A stretch of DNA of 43,144 nt from Verrucomicrobiota bacterium. Its GTDB lineage: Bacteria; Verrucomicrobiota; Verrucomicrobiia; Opitutales; UBA953. The DNA lies in assembly GCA_026397965.1 (NCBI GenBank), contig JAPLTU010000037.1, forward strand, positions 1-43,144, read 5' to 3'. The notes under the pieces are model-generated. The model saw nothing but the letters and a program-made list of their open reading frames with translations. It was not told the origin of the DNA and searched no databases. Numbering within the stretch: position 1 is the stretch's first letter; every line of letters starts with the position of its first letter. Both the position numbers and the translations under genes were made by a program. Below, in pieces: positions 1 through 9,135 of this stretch.

Positions 1-469
1 GCCGGACGTCGTCATCCACGACGAAGAACCAGACGTCCCGGGCGGCTGGCGTCCGCCGAATCGTGGGGATGATCTTGGTGCCGGGGCCTTCGTCTTCGCA
101 ACGGAACACCTGCACGGGGTACTTGCCGATGAAATCAGGGATGACGTACTCGGCCCCGGTCCGCGCGAAGCGGTGGGGTATGTTCAGGTGGATCTCGTCG
201 GGCGGTCGGGACTGGCCGGAAGTGAGGGAACGGAGGACGGGCTCCAGAAGGTGGATGCGGTCAGGCGCGGTCGTCAGGGTGGCGATGATGCGCAGGGAAT
301 CTCGAGGTGCTGGAGTCACCTGAAGCCCGGACCAGAACGCCTCGGCTTTTTTTGCTCGTCGACGGTACTGGCGCTTACGGCGCCACGAGCGCGACATCTT
401 ACGGAGAGTTGGGTAAGACAGAGCAAGCAGACCGACGATGAGGAGCAAGACGAGATCGCGGGTTGTCAT
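1..469 (-). CDS. Glycosyltransferase-like membrane protein (3' end outside window)
   Basis: The reading frame is open from an ATG at 469 to the left edge, giving 156 residues with no stop, so the C-terminus is missing. Residues 6-18 (LVLLLIVGLLALS) form one hydrophobic segment, followed by a strongly basic stretch rich in R and K, the pattern of a type II membrane anchor with the catalytic part following. The visible globular part begins IIATLTTAPDRI and reaches WFFVVDDDV at the edge. A hydrophobic strand ending in several aspartates is what the metal/nucleotide-sugar DxD motif of GT-A transferases looks like. It follows a GT25 gene by 78 bases and lies downstream of a GT10 gene on the same strand, so a role in surface glycan synthesis is inferred. 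The exact family cannot be settled from this fragment. Confidence 0.6.
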   Translation of the reverse strand, partial: MTTRDLVLLLIVGLLALSYPTLRKMSRSWRRKRQYRRRAKKAEAFWSGLQVTPAPRDSLRIIATLTTAPDRIHLLEPVLRSLTSGQSRPPDEIHLNIPHRFARTGAEYVIPDFIGKYPVQVFRCEDEGPGTKIIPTIRRTPAARDVWFFVVDDDVR

Positions 470-547
470 GCGAGATGGCGTTGGGAGGAACGGGACGACC
501 GTGTACGGACATTCGGACGTGTCAGACCGCGATGCGAGCCCGTTTCT

Positions 548-1342
548 TCAGACGGGCCTTGAGCCAGAGCTAAGGGGCTTCTCCACCTTGGCGAAGAGCA
601 ATCCCATCTTTGCCAAGGTTCGAAGGCGGCACGCGCCGTCACGGAGACATCTCATCAGGCGGTGGCAGTTGCGCTTAAATCGCCGGAGGTTCGTGATTCG
701 GGGTTTAGGGCGCAGCCCGATCAGCGAAGGGGTCTCGTCCGGATGTCCGGCGAGGAAGGGGTAGGTGTGGACGAGCGTGACACCGTGTAGGTATTCCAGA
801 TTAAGGAACTCATCGACCGGGCAGAAGAAGGTCTCGGATTCCGCCAACAACTTGGCCGCGCTCTTTTTCCCGATTAGGTAGGCCACTGTGGCGTAGGTCA
901 CGCCAGCGGGGCGGACGACCGACGTGTTCCCGATGTGAAGCCAACGGCGGAACCTTAGCCGGCTTCCCGTGAACAGAAGGGTGACCATGTCTTTTATCTC
1001 TGGGGAGGACGCAACTTCCCGAATTGAAGCCAGGTCGGAGTCGAGGAGAACGTTGTCATCCTCTAGGACAAGCGTCATATCGGCGGATTCTTCGACGACG
1101 CGCCGCCAGGCCTCGCGATGCGCTAAGAAGCAGCCGATTTCGCCGCGCACCATCGGGTAGCCGTAGGCATCGACCCTCCGGCCTTCGTCATAGTGAGGTG
1201 ACCAAGGATGATCAGCGGGCGGAAAGACGGCCGGGCACACCTCATGCTCCAGCCCGATGTCATGAAGGCGATTCCTGGCCAGTATGCCACGTTCAGTGGA
1301 GGGGTCACAGATCAGCAGGACTCGTAGGGGCGAGGGAATCAT
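548..1342 (-). CDS. Glycosyltransferase family 25 (LPS-type) protein
   Basis: A 264-residue protein of normal length for GT25, the family that adds galactose or glucose to lipooligosaccharide. Visible motifs are the N-terminal strand RVLLICDPSTERG, then EIGCFLAHREAWRRVVE (the family's GC-x-x-SH-like segment, here with A for S), and TLVLEDDNVLLDSD, which carries the acidic ExD/DD metal site near residue 95. The C-terminus is basic (many R and K), suggesting membrane-surface association. The ATG overlaps the stop of the upstream GT10 gene in an ATGA arrangement, so translation is probably coupled. Substrate and acceptor cannot be read from sequence. The family assignment is firm; an exact role in O-antigen or capsule assembly is inference. 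Confidence 0.8.
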   Translation of the reverse strand: MIPSPLRVLLICDPSTERGILARNRLHDIGLEHEVCPAVFPPADHPWSPHYDEGRRVDAYGYPMVRGEIGCFLAHREAWRRVVEESADMTLVLEDDNVLLDSDLASIREVASSPEIKDMVTLLFTGSRLRFRRWLHIGNTSVVRPAGVTYATVAYLIGKKSAAKLLAESETFFCPVDEFLNLEYLHGVTLVHTYPFLAGHPDETPSLIGLRPKPRITNLRRFKRNCHRLMRCLRDGACRLRTLAKMGLLFAKVEKPLSSGSRPV

Positions 1343-2313
1343 CTATGCCAGCCTAGTTTCCAGAAAAAGCTCTCCATTTTACAGATTATTTTATCACGCT
1401 TATAGGCAAAAGGCCCCTGCGCTTCCTTCACGTGTTCACGTATCCGCCTTTCTCTGATCCGACGTGGCGACGGCCGCCGGTTCTCGATGAGGTCGACCAA
1501 AGGGCCGGCGACATGTTCGTCCGTCATGCATGCAGGGGGACGATTGCCAAGGAATACCGGAGCTTCAAGCAGCCGTCGGCGGGCTTCCGGATCAGCATCG
1601 GCTCGCAGGACTGCGCTGGCCAGGTCGTCCAGGCTGCCGTAATCAGAGACGTTGATCATGCAGCGTGGATCGAAATCACGGCTAACGTCGGGCGCGCCCC
1701 AGTAGATCGGGATGGACCCGGCCAGGATCGGATCGACCAGCTTTTCCGTGATATAACCTGGCGAGTCGCTGTTCTCGCACGCGATGTTGAAGCGGTATCC
1801 GCGCAGGAAGGCGTCCTTGTCGGGCACAGGGCCGCCGGTGTTGTTGAAATGCCTGCCGCCGGAAGCGACCGCTCGGCGGCGGTGAAGCGTCTTGAAGATC
1901 CGGTTGCGGATCCGGCTTATCGGGTTCGACACCACGAAGCTGCAGAACCCCGGACGGTCGAGATGGCGCGTGGCGTCGTAGCCCGCCGGCCTGAGCAGCG
2001 GGGTCGCGTTGTCGAGGATCTGGGCGTAGAGCGGCAGCCGGACGGCGCGCGGCTCATCGCTTGATTCCGTCGGGGTAAACGCCAGATCGCACTGGTCGAA
2101 ATCCGGCAGCATGTTCTCGCCGGTGAGGTAGACTTTCTTGCCGCCGTATGACCAATGGCGGGTCGAGAAGTCGCCGAACACGAGGAGGTCGGTCTTGGAC
2201 AGGTCATCCGTCAGCTCAAGCCGGTAGCGGCTGCTGAGCGCCTTCCAGATGCGGTTGCCGCGCGGCTCGAAGCCGGCGTAATGGTCGCAAAAGCCGAGAC
2301 GAAGCGGGCGCAT
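1339..2313 (-). CDS. Glycosyltransferase family 10 (alpha-1,3-fucosyltransferase-like)
   Basis: A 324-residue protein. The GT10 signature is clear: FNIACENSDSPGYITEK followed by LVDPILAGSIPIYWGAP, which contains the FxxxxENS...GYxTEK donor (GDP-fucose) site and the G-x-IPIYWG motif of alpha-1,3/1,4-fucosyltransferases. The N-terminal half has short strands (LLVFGDFS, KVYLTGEN) expected of the acceptor-side Rossmann domain. The tail from about residue 280 is rich in R and K, like the amphipathic membrane-binding tail of bacterial fucosyltransferases. The ATG lies only two bases after the dnaE stop, and the stop overlaps the GT25 start by four bases. It therefore reads as the link between a replication gene and a glycan cluster. 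Transfer of fucose to a cell-surface glycan is the family role; the acceptor is unknown. Confidence 0.85.
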   Translation of the reverse strand: MRPLRLGFCDHYAGFEPRGNRIWKALSSRYRLELTDDLSKTDLLVFGDFSTRHWSYGGKKVYLTGENMLPDFDQCDLAFTPTESSDEPRAVRLPLYAQILDNATPLLRPAGYDATRHLDRPGFCSFVVSNPISRIRNRIFKTLHRRRAVASGGRHFNNTGGPVPDKDAFLRGYRFNIACENSDSPGYITEKLVDPILAGSIPIYWGAPDVSRDFDPRCMINVSDYGSLDDLASAVLRADADPEARRRLLEAPVFLGNRPPACMTDEHVAGPLVDLIENRRPSPRRIRERRIREHVKEAQGPFAYKRDKIICKMESFFWKLGWHR

Positions 2314-2315
2314 CT

Positions 2316-5300
2316 TCAGTTGCGTGGGCCGTACTTACGTTGCGGGGGCTGGGTGGGCGCGATCGGTTCGATCTGCACGCCGGCGCAGGCCGGGTGGCGG
2401 CCGAAGAGGCCGTAGCTCTCGGTGTCGAAGCGGGTCGTCATCCCACGGGCGGCTTCCGCCACGAGCACACGACCGTCGGGCTGGATGAAGCCGACCTGGA
2501 CGATGGTCGGGCCATCAACCTTGCGCGTATGGGCCACAATCTTTTCCATGAAATCGCCGGCGTCCGGGCCGGGCTTGAGGGCGAAGAGGATTTTCTTGAT
2601 CAGGCTGGGCGCACGGCGCAACGGGCTGACGGCATGCGCACTGAGCGACCATTCGCCGCGTTCTTCCCGCCAGTTGAGCCGGGCATCGACGATGACGTGC
2701 GATCCATCCATGAGCAACGGAAGCTCACCATCCTTGAGCAATGCCGCAGCATCATAAGCGTCGGAGAACATCATGACGGGGATCGTCACCGAGCGCGAGG
2801 CGACGGTGAAGAGGGCCCACGGGCGATTATCTTTCTTAGAAATCTTTTTCTCGAGCCCGCCGATGATGCCGCAGATGCGGACCGCGTGGCGGTCGGTCTT
2901 ATTAAGTTCGATCCGGTCCGGGGTGACGGTGAGCGTTGCGACGGCTTCATCTAAGCCATGATAATCAGCTAAGGGGTGGCCGCTCAGGTAGAAGCCGAGG
3001 AGGGTCTTCTCGCTGTTGAGCATTTCGAGCTTCGGCATCTTCTCCGACTTGCGGAGGATCAGGTCCGTCGGGCGGGCGGCGCCGGCGTCTTCGGCCCCGA
3101 GCATGTCGAAGAGCGAGCCCTGGCCGCTGGCCCGTTCTTTTCTTTCGCCGGCGAAGTGTCGGCGCACGGATTCGATGGAGTCGACCAAGTGACGGCGATC
3201 TTCGCCCGTGAAGTCAAAGCCCCCGGCCCGGATGAGGCAGTCGAGCGTCCGGGCATTGAGATCCTGTTCGCCCATCCGGCCTACGAAATCGCCAAAGTCT
3301 TTAAAAGGCCCGTTTTTCTCGCGTTCGGCCACGATGTTGCGCGCCGCCTGTTCGCCCACGCCCTTGATCGCACCGAGTCCGAAGCGGATGGCGTTCTCTT
3401 TGATCATCGGCGTGAAGTCGGTATCCGATTGGTTCACGTCGGGTCCGAGGGCTTTCATGCCGAGCGCTTCGACTTCGGTCATGAATTCGGCGAGCTTATC
3501 GGCGTTGCCTTGTTCGGACGTAAGCACCGCCGACATGAATTCGACCGGGTAGTTCGCCTTCAGATAAGCGGTCCGGTAGGAAAGGATGGCGTACGCGGCG
3601 GAGTGCGACTTGTTAAACCCATACTCGGCGAACTTTTCCAGCGTCGCGAAGATTTCTTCGGCCTTCTTCTTATCGATGTTATTGGTGACCTTGGCGCCCT
3701 CGACGAAGATGGAGCGCTGTTGTTCCATCTCCTCCTTGATCTTCTTGCCCATCGCGCGCCGAAGCATATCCGCGCCACCGAGGGTGTAGCCGGCGACGAC
3801 GCGGGCAGCTTCCATCACTTGTTCCTGATAGACAAGGATACCGTAGGTTTCCTTCGCGACCTTTTCGAGGAGCGGATGCGCGTATTTGACAGTTGCTGGG
3901 TCGTTCTTCCCTTTGACGTAGTCGCCGATGAACTGCATCGGGCCCGGACGGTACAGGGCGATAAGGGCGACGATTTCGTCGATGGCGGTGATATGGAATT
4001 TACGGCAGAGCGATTGCATGCCGCCGGATTCCAGCTGAAACACGCCGACGGTCTTGGCTTCGTTTAAGAGTGCAAAGGTCGCGGGGTCTTCGAACTCTAC
4101 TTTTTCGATATCGAACGCAGGTTGCTTGCGGTGCTTCCGGACGAGTTTCTGGGCATCGTCGATGATGGTGAGCGTCTTGAGGCCCAGAAAGTCCATCTTC
4201 AGCAGGCCGAGTTTTTCGACCGGGTCCTTGGCGTATTGCGTGGTCAGGTTGCCTTCCTGCATCGTCACCGGAATGATGTCCGTGAGTGGCCGGTCGGCGA
4301 TGATCATGCCGCAAGCGTGTTTGCCGCTGTTGCGGACCATGCCTTCGATGATCCGTCCGGTCTCGATGATGCTCGCCGCCTGCGGGTTGACGTTCACTTC
4401 CTCGCGCAACTCATTAGATTTCTTCAGGGCGTCTTCGAGTGAGATATTGATATCATCCGGGACAAGCTTGGCGAGACGGTTGGTCTCGGCGAAGGGCAAG
4501 TCGCGGATTCGGGCCAAGTCGCGGACGACCATCTTCGCCCCGAAGGTCCCAAAGGTGATGATGTTGGCGACGCGGTCCTCGCCGTATTTTTTGCGGACAT
4601 AGTCCACCACCTCGTCGCGGCGGCGCATGCAGAAATCGATATCGAAGTCGGGAGCGGAAACGCGTTCGGGATTGAGGAAACGTTCGAACAGGAGACCGAA
4701 GCGGATCGGGTCGATGTCGGTGATCTTGAGGCAATACGCCACGATGGAGCCGGCGCCCGACCCGCGGCCCGGGCCGACGGGGATGTCGTGACGACGAGCC
4801 CAATCAATGAAGTCCCAGACGATCAGGAAGTAATCGACGAAGCCCGTGCCCGCGATGACGCCCATCTCATAGTCGACGCGGCGGCAAAGTTCGGCCGGGC
4901 TGGACTGGCCGACGCCGGGGATCTTTTCATCTGCCCAAGCTTTAGGGCTGTCGTAGTCGACGTCGTAGCGCTCCCGCAGGCCTTTTTTGACGACATCCAG
5001 CAGGTATGAGCCATTCGCCCGCATCGGCTTGCGTTGATCCTCGGTGATGGCGAATTCCCCGTTCTTTTTAGCGGCGACGAGCAGGTCGTTCTTAAGTTGT
5101 TCATACCCGTCAAGGATGGCATCGATTTTCTGGTCGGCCTTGGGCTTCACGCCTTCGCTGAAGATATAGACGGGATAGTTATTCTGGCCGACGGGTAACT
5201 TGACGTCACACATCTCGGCGACCGCCACGGTATTCTTGATGGCATCGGGGACTTCGCCGAAGACCCGCAACATCTCATCTTGGCTCTTCAGGTAGAACTC

Positions 5301-6059
5301 TTGCGCGGTATACCGCATGCGACGTTCATCCGCGAGGCGCGCTCCGGTTTGGATGCAAAGCATGGCGTCATGGGCGGCGGCATCGCCGGCGTCGACGTAG
5401 TGGACGTCATTCGTGGCCACGACGCGCAGCTTGAATTCTTCGGCGAGCTTCAAGAGGTCGGCGATGATGCGCTTTTGTTCTTCGAGACCGTGGTCCATAA
5501 TCTCGATGATGAAGTTTTCGCGCCCGAAGATCTCGACGAACCGTCCGCAGGCCTTGCGGGCGGCCTCGTAATCGCCCTTCAGCAGGTTCTGTGGGATGAC
5601 GCCTTGCAGACAGCCGCTGAAGCCGATGAGGCCCTCGGCGTGCTTTGCCAGCTGTTCGATGTCCGTGCGCGGCTTGTAGTGGAGCCCGCGCACGTGGGCA
5701 TCGGAGACGAGCTTGGTGAGGTTCTGGTAGCCTTTGAAGTTCTGGGCCAGCACGCCCATGTGGTAATATTTATGTTCTCGTCGATCCGGCTTGTCGGTGA
5801 GCGCATGGTCCCAGACCAGGTAGAGTTCGCAGCCGAGGAGCGGCTTGAGTTTCGTCTCACCCTTGGAGCGCTTGGTGGCTTCGTTCCAGAAATCGAAGAG
5901 GCCGAAGAGGTTGCCGTGGTCGGTGATGGCCACCGCGCGCATGTTCATGTCGCAGGCGCGATCCATCAGCCGATCGATGCGACTGCACCCATCCAGCATG
6001 CTGTAGTCGGTATGCACGTGCAGGTGCACGAAGTCTCGACTGTTGTTGTTTTCGGCCAT
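2316..6059 (-). CDS. dnaE: DNA polymerase III alpha subunit
   Basis: A 1247-residue catalytic subunit of the replicative polymerase, somewhat longer than the usual ~1160. Order of domains: PHP domain from residue 10 ([24 protein letters not shown], later [11 protein letters not shown]); palm with PDFDIDF at 470-476, whose D471 and D473 are metal-binding aspartates; [10 protein letters not shown] with the third aspartate at about 623; fingers and helix-hairpin-helix region; and an OB-fold near residue 1070 ([19 protein letters not shown]). The PHP histidines and aspartates look intact, unlike the degenerate E. coli domain, so metal binding and possibly exonuclease activity are plausible. About 100 residues follow the OB-fold and end in a short basic tail. 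The upstream spacer has no Shine-Dalgarno sequence. tyrS lies 106 bases upstream and GT10 two bases downstream. Confidence 0.97.
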   Translation of the reverse strand: MAENNNSRDFVHLHVHTDYSMLDGCSRIDRLMDRACDMNMRAVAITDHGNLFGLFDFWNEATKRSKGETKLKPLLGCELYLVWDHALTDKPDRREHKYYHMGVLAQNFKGYQNLTKLVSDAHVRGLHYKPRTDIEQLAKHAEGLIGFSGCLQGVIPQNLLKGDYEAARKACGRFVEIFGRENFIIEIMDHGLEEQKRIIADLLKLAEEFKLRVVATNDVHYVDAGDAAAHDAMLCIQTGARLADERRMRYTAQEFYLKSQDEMLRVFGEVPDAIKNTVAVAEMCDVKLPVGQNNYPVYIFSEGVKPKADQKIDAILDGYEQLKNDLLVAAKKNGEFAITEDQRKPMRANGSYLLDVVKKGLRERYDVDYDSPKAWADEKIPGVGQSSPAELCRRVDYEMGVIAGTGFVDYFLIVWDFIDWARRHDIPVGPGRGSGAGSIVAYCLKITDIDPIRFGLLFERFLNPERVSAPDFDIDFCMRRRDEVVDYVRKKYGEDRVANIITFGTFGAKMVVRDLARIRDLPFAETNRLAKLVPDDINISLEDALKKSNELREEVNVNPQAASIIETGRIIEGMVRNSGKHACGMIIADRPLTDIIPVTMQEGNLTTQYAKDPVEKLGLLKMDFLGLKTLTIIDDAQKLVRKHRKQPAFDIEKVEFEDPATFALLNEAKTVGVFQLESGGMQSLCRKFHITAIDEIVALIALYRPGPMQFIGDYVKGKNDPATVKYAHPLLEKVAKETYGILVYQEQVMEAARVVAGYTLGGADMLRRAMGKKIKEEMEQQRSIFVEGAKVTNNIDKKKAEEIFATLEKFAEYGFNKSHSAAYAILSYRTAYLKANYPVEFMSAVLTSEQGNADKLAEFMTEVEALGMKALGPDVNQSDTDFTPMIKENAIRFGLGAIKGVGEQAARNIVAEREKNGPFKDFGDFVGRMGEQDLNARTLDCLIRAGGFDFTGEDRRHLVDSIESVRRHFAGERKERASGQGSLFDMLGAEDAGAARPTDLILRKSEKMPKLEMLNSEKTLLGFYLSGHPLADYHGLDEAVATLTVTPDRIELNKTDRHAVRICGIIGGLEKKISKKDNRPWALFTVASRSVTIPVMMFSDAYDAAALLKDGELPLLMDGSHVIVDARLNWREERGEWSLSAHAVSPLRRAPSLIKKILFALKPGPDAGDFMEKIVAHTRKVDGPTIVQVGFIQPDGRVLVAEAARGMTTRFDTESYGLFGRHPACAGVQIEPIAPTQPPQRKYGPRN

Positions 6060-6165
6060 GCGGGAAAGGACGATAATAGGGACGGGAAGAAGGTCAGGGG
6101 AAGGGCATAATCGGCGGGGTTATTCGCCGACCTGCCCCAGCGGCCCCGCGGGCCGGACCCGGGCC

Positions 6166-7353
6166 TTACTTAACCTTCACGAAAGTCCGCTTGCCGGCCT
6201 GAATGACTAGTTCGTCCGCGGGCTTGATGACTTTGAAGGCCGGGTCCGAGACCTTATCGTCGCCGATCTTGACCGCGCCACCCTCGATGAGGCGGCGGAT
6301 TTCCTTCTTGGAGGGGAAGAGGTTGGTGGCGGCAAGTAAGTCGACGATGCCGACTTCGGCGGCCCCGCCAGAGACGGCGGCCCAGGCGAACTCGGGCATG
6401 TCGGTCCGGACACCGCCCTTGGAGAAGACATTTTCGAATTCGGCGCGTTCCTTAGCGCCCGCGCCCGCGCCGTGGAACTTGTCCGTCAGGCGCGTGGCGA
6501 GCTGCTTCTTGGCTTCCATCGGGTGCATCGCCTTGAGCGCGGCGAGTTCTTCCGCCGTCGAGATCAGGAGGAGGTCGTAATAGATCCACATGGCTGCATC
6601 GGGCACCGACATGATGCGGCCGAACATGTCCTTCGCGCCGTGGTTGAAGGCGATGTAGTTGCCGAGGCTCTTCGACATCTTATGCGTGCCATCGAGGCCG
6701 ACCAAGAGCGGCATGCCGAGCACGGCTTGCGGGGGCTGGCCGTCTTGTTCCTGCAGGTCGCGGCCGACGAGCATGTTGAAGAGCTGGTCGCTACCGCCGA
6801 TTTCGATGTCGCACTTCAGCATCACGGAGTCGTAACCCTGCAGGAGCGGGTAAAGGAATTCGACGATGGAGATCGGCGTGTTGGAAGCGTGGCGTTTGGC
6901 GAAGTCATCGCGCGCGAGCATCTGCGCGACGGTCATGCGGCGGCTGAGCTGGAGGGCGTCAAGGAACGACATTTTTCCGAACCACTCGCTATTGCGACGG
7001 ACCTCGGTTTTCTTGGGATCAAGAATCTGGTAGGCCTGTTCGAGGTAGGTCTTGGCGTTCTCCTCGATTTCCTGTTCGGAAAGGACCGGTCGCGTCTCGG
7101 ACTTGCCGGTCGGGTCACCGATACGCGTGGTGTAGTCGCCGATGATCAGTACGGCCTGGTGGCCGAGTTCCTGGAATTGACGGAGTTTCTGGAAGACGAC
7201 CATGTGGCCGAAAGTCAGGTCGGGGCGGGTGGGATCGACGCCGAGCTTTACGCGCAAGGTTTTCCCGGCTTCAAGGCGCTTGAGGATTTCACCTTCACCG
7301 ATGAATTTCTCGGTGCGAGATTTCATGACCTTCAACTGTTCCGCGGGGGACAT
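6166..7353 (-). CDS. tyrS: Tyrosine-tRNA ligase
   Basis: Charges tRNA-Tyr in the cytoplasm. The 395-residue product carries the class I signature FGHM at 48-51 (the HIGH equivalent), GDYTTRIGDPTG in the catalytic core, and the KMSKS loop at 225-229 (THKMSKSLGN). A C-terminal S4 RNA-binding domain is visible (KKEIRRLIEGGAVKIGDDKV). This is the longer, TyrZ-like form of the enzyme. The frame stays open upstream to 7542, but that extension only translates octamer repeats into proline- and leucine-rich peptide, so the ATG at 7353 (MSPAEQLKV) is the credible start. No T-box leader was recognised. It is the first gene of the minus-strand run that continues into dnaE, with a GC-rich spacer containing short hairpins between them. 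Confidence 0.96.
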   Translation of the reverse strand: MSPAEQLKVMKSRTEKFIGEGEILKRLEAGKTLRVKLGVDPTRPDLTFGHMVVFQKLRQFQELGHQAVLIIGDYTTRIGDPTGKSETRPVLSEQEIEENAKTYLEQAYQILDPKKTEVRRNSEWFGKMSFLDALQLSRRMTVAQMLARDDFAKRHASNTPISIVEFLYPLLQGYDSVMLKCDIEIGGSDQLFNMLVGRDLQEQDGQPPQAVLGMPLLVGLDGTHKMSKSLGNYIAFNHGAKDMFGRIMSVPDAAMWIYYDLLLISTAEELAALKAMHPMEAKKQLATRLTDKFHGAGAGAKERAEFENVFSKGGVRTDMPEFAWAAVSGGAAEVGIVDLLAATNLFPSKKEIRRLIEGGAVKIGDDKVSDPAFKVIKPADELVIQAGKRTFVKVK

Positions 7354-7442
7354 ACCATTACTGTTCCCAGAGACAGGGAAGGGGGAAGGAAAAAAACAGA
7401 GGCCCAGAGGCTCAGAGGCTCGGTGGACCAGAACGCGGCGTA

Positions 7443-7498
7443 GCCGCAAGTGGGCAAGGGGGCAAGGGGGCAAGGGGGCAAGGGGGCAAGGGGGCACG
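7443..7498 (+). repeat. Seven-copy tandem octamer GGGGCAAG
   Basis: The units, in exact 8-bp register, are GCCGCAAG, TGGGCAAG, four perfect GGGGCAAG copies (7459-7490) and GGGGCACG. The perfect core flanked by decaying edge copies is typical of a slipped-strand tandem array, so copy number may vary between strains. The array lies in a divergent promoter spacer about 90 bases upstream of the tyrS start codon. Translated on the minus strand it gives a CPLAPLP-type peptide, which explains a spurious N-terminal extension of tyrS. Confidence 0.92.
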
Positions 7499-7504
7499 GG
7501 GTAG

Positions 7505-7525
7505 GGACGGCACTCCGAGCTGTCC
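7505..7525 (+). repeat. Variable-stem hairpin, GTAGGG family, copy 1
   Basis: GTAGGG at 7501-7506 leads into a 7-bp stem, GGACGGC (7505-7511) with GCTGTCC (7519-7525), including one G-T wobble, around the 7-base loop ACTCCGA. CCGAGG follows. The same arrangement of constant entry, variable stem, ACT-type loop and CCG exit is seen at 12241, 12328 and 40813-40949. Confidence 0.7.
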
Positions 7526-7743
7526 GAGGTGCAAAAGTGCAAATCGGCCTACGGCCTGTGCAAAGGTGCAAACGTGGGGGCAAGAGGCAGGGCTCAAAGG
7601 GGAACCGGAGACCAGAACGATACAGCGTTAGTTGACCGGTTGACCAGTGGGCCAGTTGGCCAGAACGATACAACTCTGCCTCGGTTCGAGCCTCCGAGCC
7701 TCTAGTGATTGCCCTTCGTCCCTTTCCCATCTTACTTCAACCC

Positions 7744-9123
7744 ATGGATCTCGTTCGCGAACTCATCGAGTATGTAAGCCACGCCAGTGTTTCTACCGAT
7801 CCGGCCTTCAAGGCGGGGATGGATGGGGCACGCGCCCACATCTGCGGCTTGCTCAAGTCGGCTGGCCTGGAAGTTGAAGTCGTGCCGACGCCTTTGCATC
7901 CGGTCGTCTTGGCGCGTCGCCGGGGTCCAGATGAATGGCCGCATATCGTCTTATATGGACATTATGACGTCCAACCCGCCGATCCACTTAATCTTTGGAC
8001 GACGCCGGCGTTTACGCCGGTCGTGCGCGACGGCAAGGTCTGGGGTCGGGGCACGGCGGACAACAAGGGCCCGCACTTGGTCGCCGTCGCAGCATTGACC
8101 CGTCTGTTGAAACGTCGCCCCGATCTGCCACTCCGCATCACCTTCCTGATTGAGGGCGAAGAGGAGATCGGCTCGCCGAGTTTCCCCGAGTTTCTCCATG
8201 CCCATAAGGCCGAATTGGCGAAGGCGGATTGCGTCATGCTCTCGGATACCGCCAGCCCGTCGTCGGACCAAATCGTCATCACGACCGGCCTGCGCGGTAT
8301 CATCGGCTTGGAAGTAGGGCTGACGGGGCCGCGTTCCGATTTGCATTCGGGCCTCCATGGCGGAGCGGTTTACAACCCCATTCAGGCCCTCGCTGAACTC
8401 TGTGCCTCTTTGCATGACGCGGATAACGCCGTGACTGTCGAAGGTTTTTACGAGAACGTCGACCAGCCTCAACGCTGGGAGCGCGAGGAGCTGCGCAAGC
8501 TGCCGATGTCGGAAGAAGATTATCGCCGTTTCTTGGGCGTCGATGAATTGCATCCCGGTCCGGGATTGAACGGCCTGGAAGCCGTACGTTTCGCTCCGAC
8601 TCTAGAATTCAACGGCATCGGCGGTGGTTATCAGGGGCAGGGCTCCAAGACCGTCATCCCCTCCAAGGTCTTCGCCAAAATCACCTGTCGCCTCGTGCCG
8701 GGTCAGGATCCCGTTTATATTCATAAGCAAGTCGCGGATGCCATCCGGGCACGCGCGCCCAAAGGTGTGCGGGTCGACATCAAAGAGATGCAAGGCAACG
8801 GGGCATATTATGTTTGTCCGCCCGACCGGGCGAATACCCCGAAGGATCAGAATCCCGTCTTGGCCCGGGCGTTCCGCGAAGCCGACAAGGCGATTGCCGA
8901 AGCTTTCGGCAAAGCGCCGCTCTATCTTCGCGAAGGCGGTAGCGTCCCGATCATCGGGGACATCCGTCGCGAGACCGGACTCGACTCGGTGATGATTGGG
9001 CTCTTCACGCCTGACTCCAATCTACATGCGCCGGACGAGAATTTTGAAATCCAGATGGCCGAGCGTGCCACCAACGCTTACGAGATGATTCTCGAGCGGT
9101 TGGCGGGAACGTCTCGCCGCTGA
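7744..9123 (+). CDS. M20 family dipeptidase / metallopeptidase
   Basis: A 459-residue zinc-dependent peptidase of the CNDP/ArgE-like M20 family, which cleaves dipeptides or related amides in the cytoplasm. Metal and catalytic motifs appear in order: GHYDVQP with H73 and D75; GRGTADNKGP with bridging D106; EGEEEIGSP at 137-145 with the catalytic glutamate and metal ligand; a LSDT aspartate near 170; and NLHAPDEN near the C-terminus with the last histidine. The dimerisation (lid) domain lies between, with DLHSGLHGGAVYNP as its hallmark. The frame opens at 7705, but the ATG at 7744 (MDLVRELIEYV) matches the family start and has the pyrimidine-rich leader typical of this window. The gene is followed by a likely terminator, so it appears monocistronic. 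Substrate is not predictable. Confidence 0.9.
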   Translation: MDLVRELIEYVSHASVSTDPAFKAGMDGARAHICGLLKSAGLEVEVVPTPLHPVVLARRRGPDEWPHIVLYGHYDVQPADPLNLWTTPAFTPVVRDGKVWGRGTADNKGPHLVAVAALTRLLKRRPDLPLRITFLIEGEEEIGSPSFPEFLHAHKAELAKADCVMLSDTASPSSDQIVITTGLRGIIGLEVGLTGPRSDLHSGLHGGAVYNPIQALAELCASLHDADNAVTVEGFYENVDQPQRWEREELRKLPMSEEDYRRFLGVDELHPGPGLNGLEAVRFAPTLEFNGIGGGYQGQGSKTVIPSKVFAKITCRLVPGQDPVYIHKQVADAIRARAPKGVRVDIKEMQGNGAYYVCPPDRANTPKDQNPVLARAFREADKAIAEAFGKAPLYLREGGSVPIIGDIRRETGLDSVMIGLFTPDSNLHAPDENFEIQMAERATNAYEMILERLAGTSRR

Positions 9124-9135
9124 AAATTCTTCGTT

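Larger units (their letters stand above)
7354..7743. repeat. Repeat-filled spacer between divergent tyrS and M20 peptidase
   Basis: This 390-base stretch holds no credible gene. Bases 7398-7703 are largely built of 8-bp units: AGAGGCYC three times (7398-7421), GGGGCAAG-type seven times (7443-7498), GGTGCAAA-type two plus two (7528-7543, 7557-7572), and GAGACCAG/AACGATAC/AGCGTTAG/TTGACCGG/TTGACCAG/TGGGCCAG/TTGGCCAG/AACGATAC without a break at 7608-7671. The AGAGGCTC unit reappears inverted at 7688-7703, so the block is bounded by inverted octamer pairs. One variable-stem hairpin (7505-7525) sits between blocks. The flanks 7354-7397 and 7704-7743 must hold whatever promoters serve tyrS and the peptidase, but I see no convincing -35/-10 pair there. 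Confidence 0.85.

Noticed and set aside
1432-2064. Plus-strand 210-codon frame opposite the GT10 gene
   Set aside because: Antisense to the clear fucosyltransferase motifs, with no family likeness.
2976-4067. Long plus-strand reading frame opposite dnaE
   Set aside because: It runs antisense to strongly conserved polymerase motifs and resembles no family; GC-rich codon bias on the real strand keeps the mirror frame open.
7354-7400. T-box leader for tyrS
   Set aside because: No T-box consensus or specifier-loop arrangement was seen.
6472-7443. Long plus-strand reading frame opposite tyrS
   Set aside because: Entirely antisense to conserved TyrRS sequence and without recognisable domains.
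7354-7542. N-terminal extension of tyrS by 63 residues
   Set aside because: The extension translates GGGGCAAG and AGAGGCTC octamers into proline/leucine repeats; TyrRS proteins start near the ATG at 7353.
7632-7663. TTGACC boxes as clustered -35 promoter elements
   Set aside because: They occur every 8 bases as part of the octamer repeat and have no associated -10 sequences.
7398-7703. CRISPR array
   Set aside because: Units are 8 bp with no spacers of regular length and no cas genes nearby.
7332-7730. Proline-rich small ORFs in the repeat spacer
   Set aside because: They exist only because an 8-bp tandem repeat without stops stays open in several frames.
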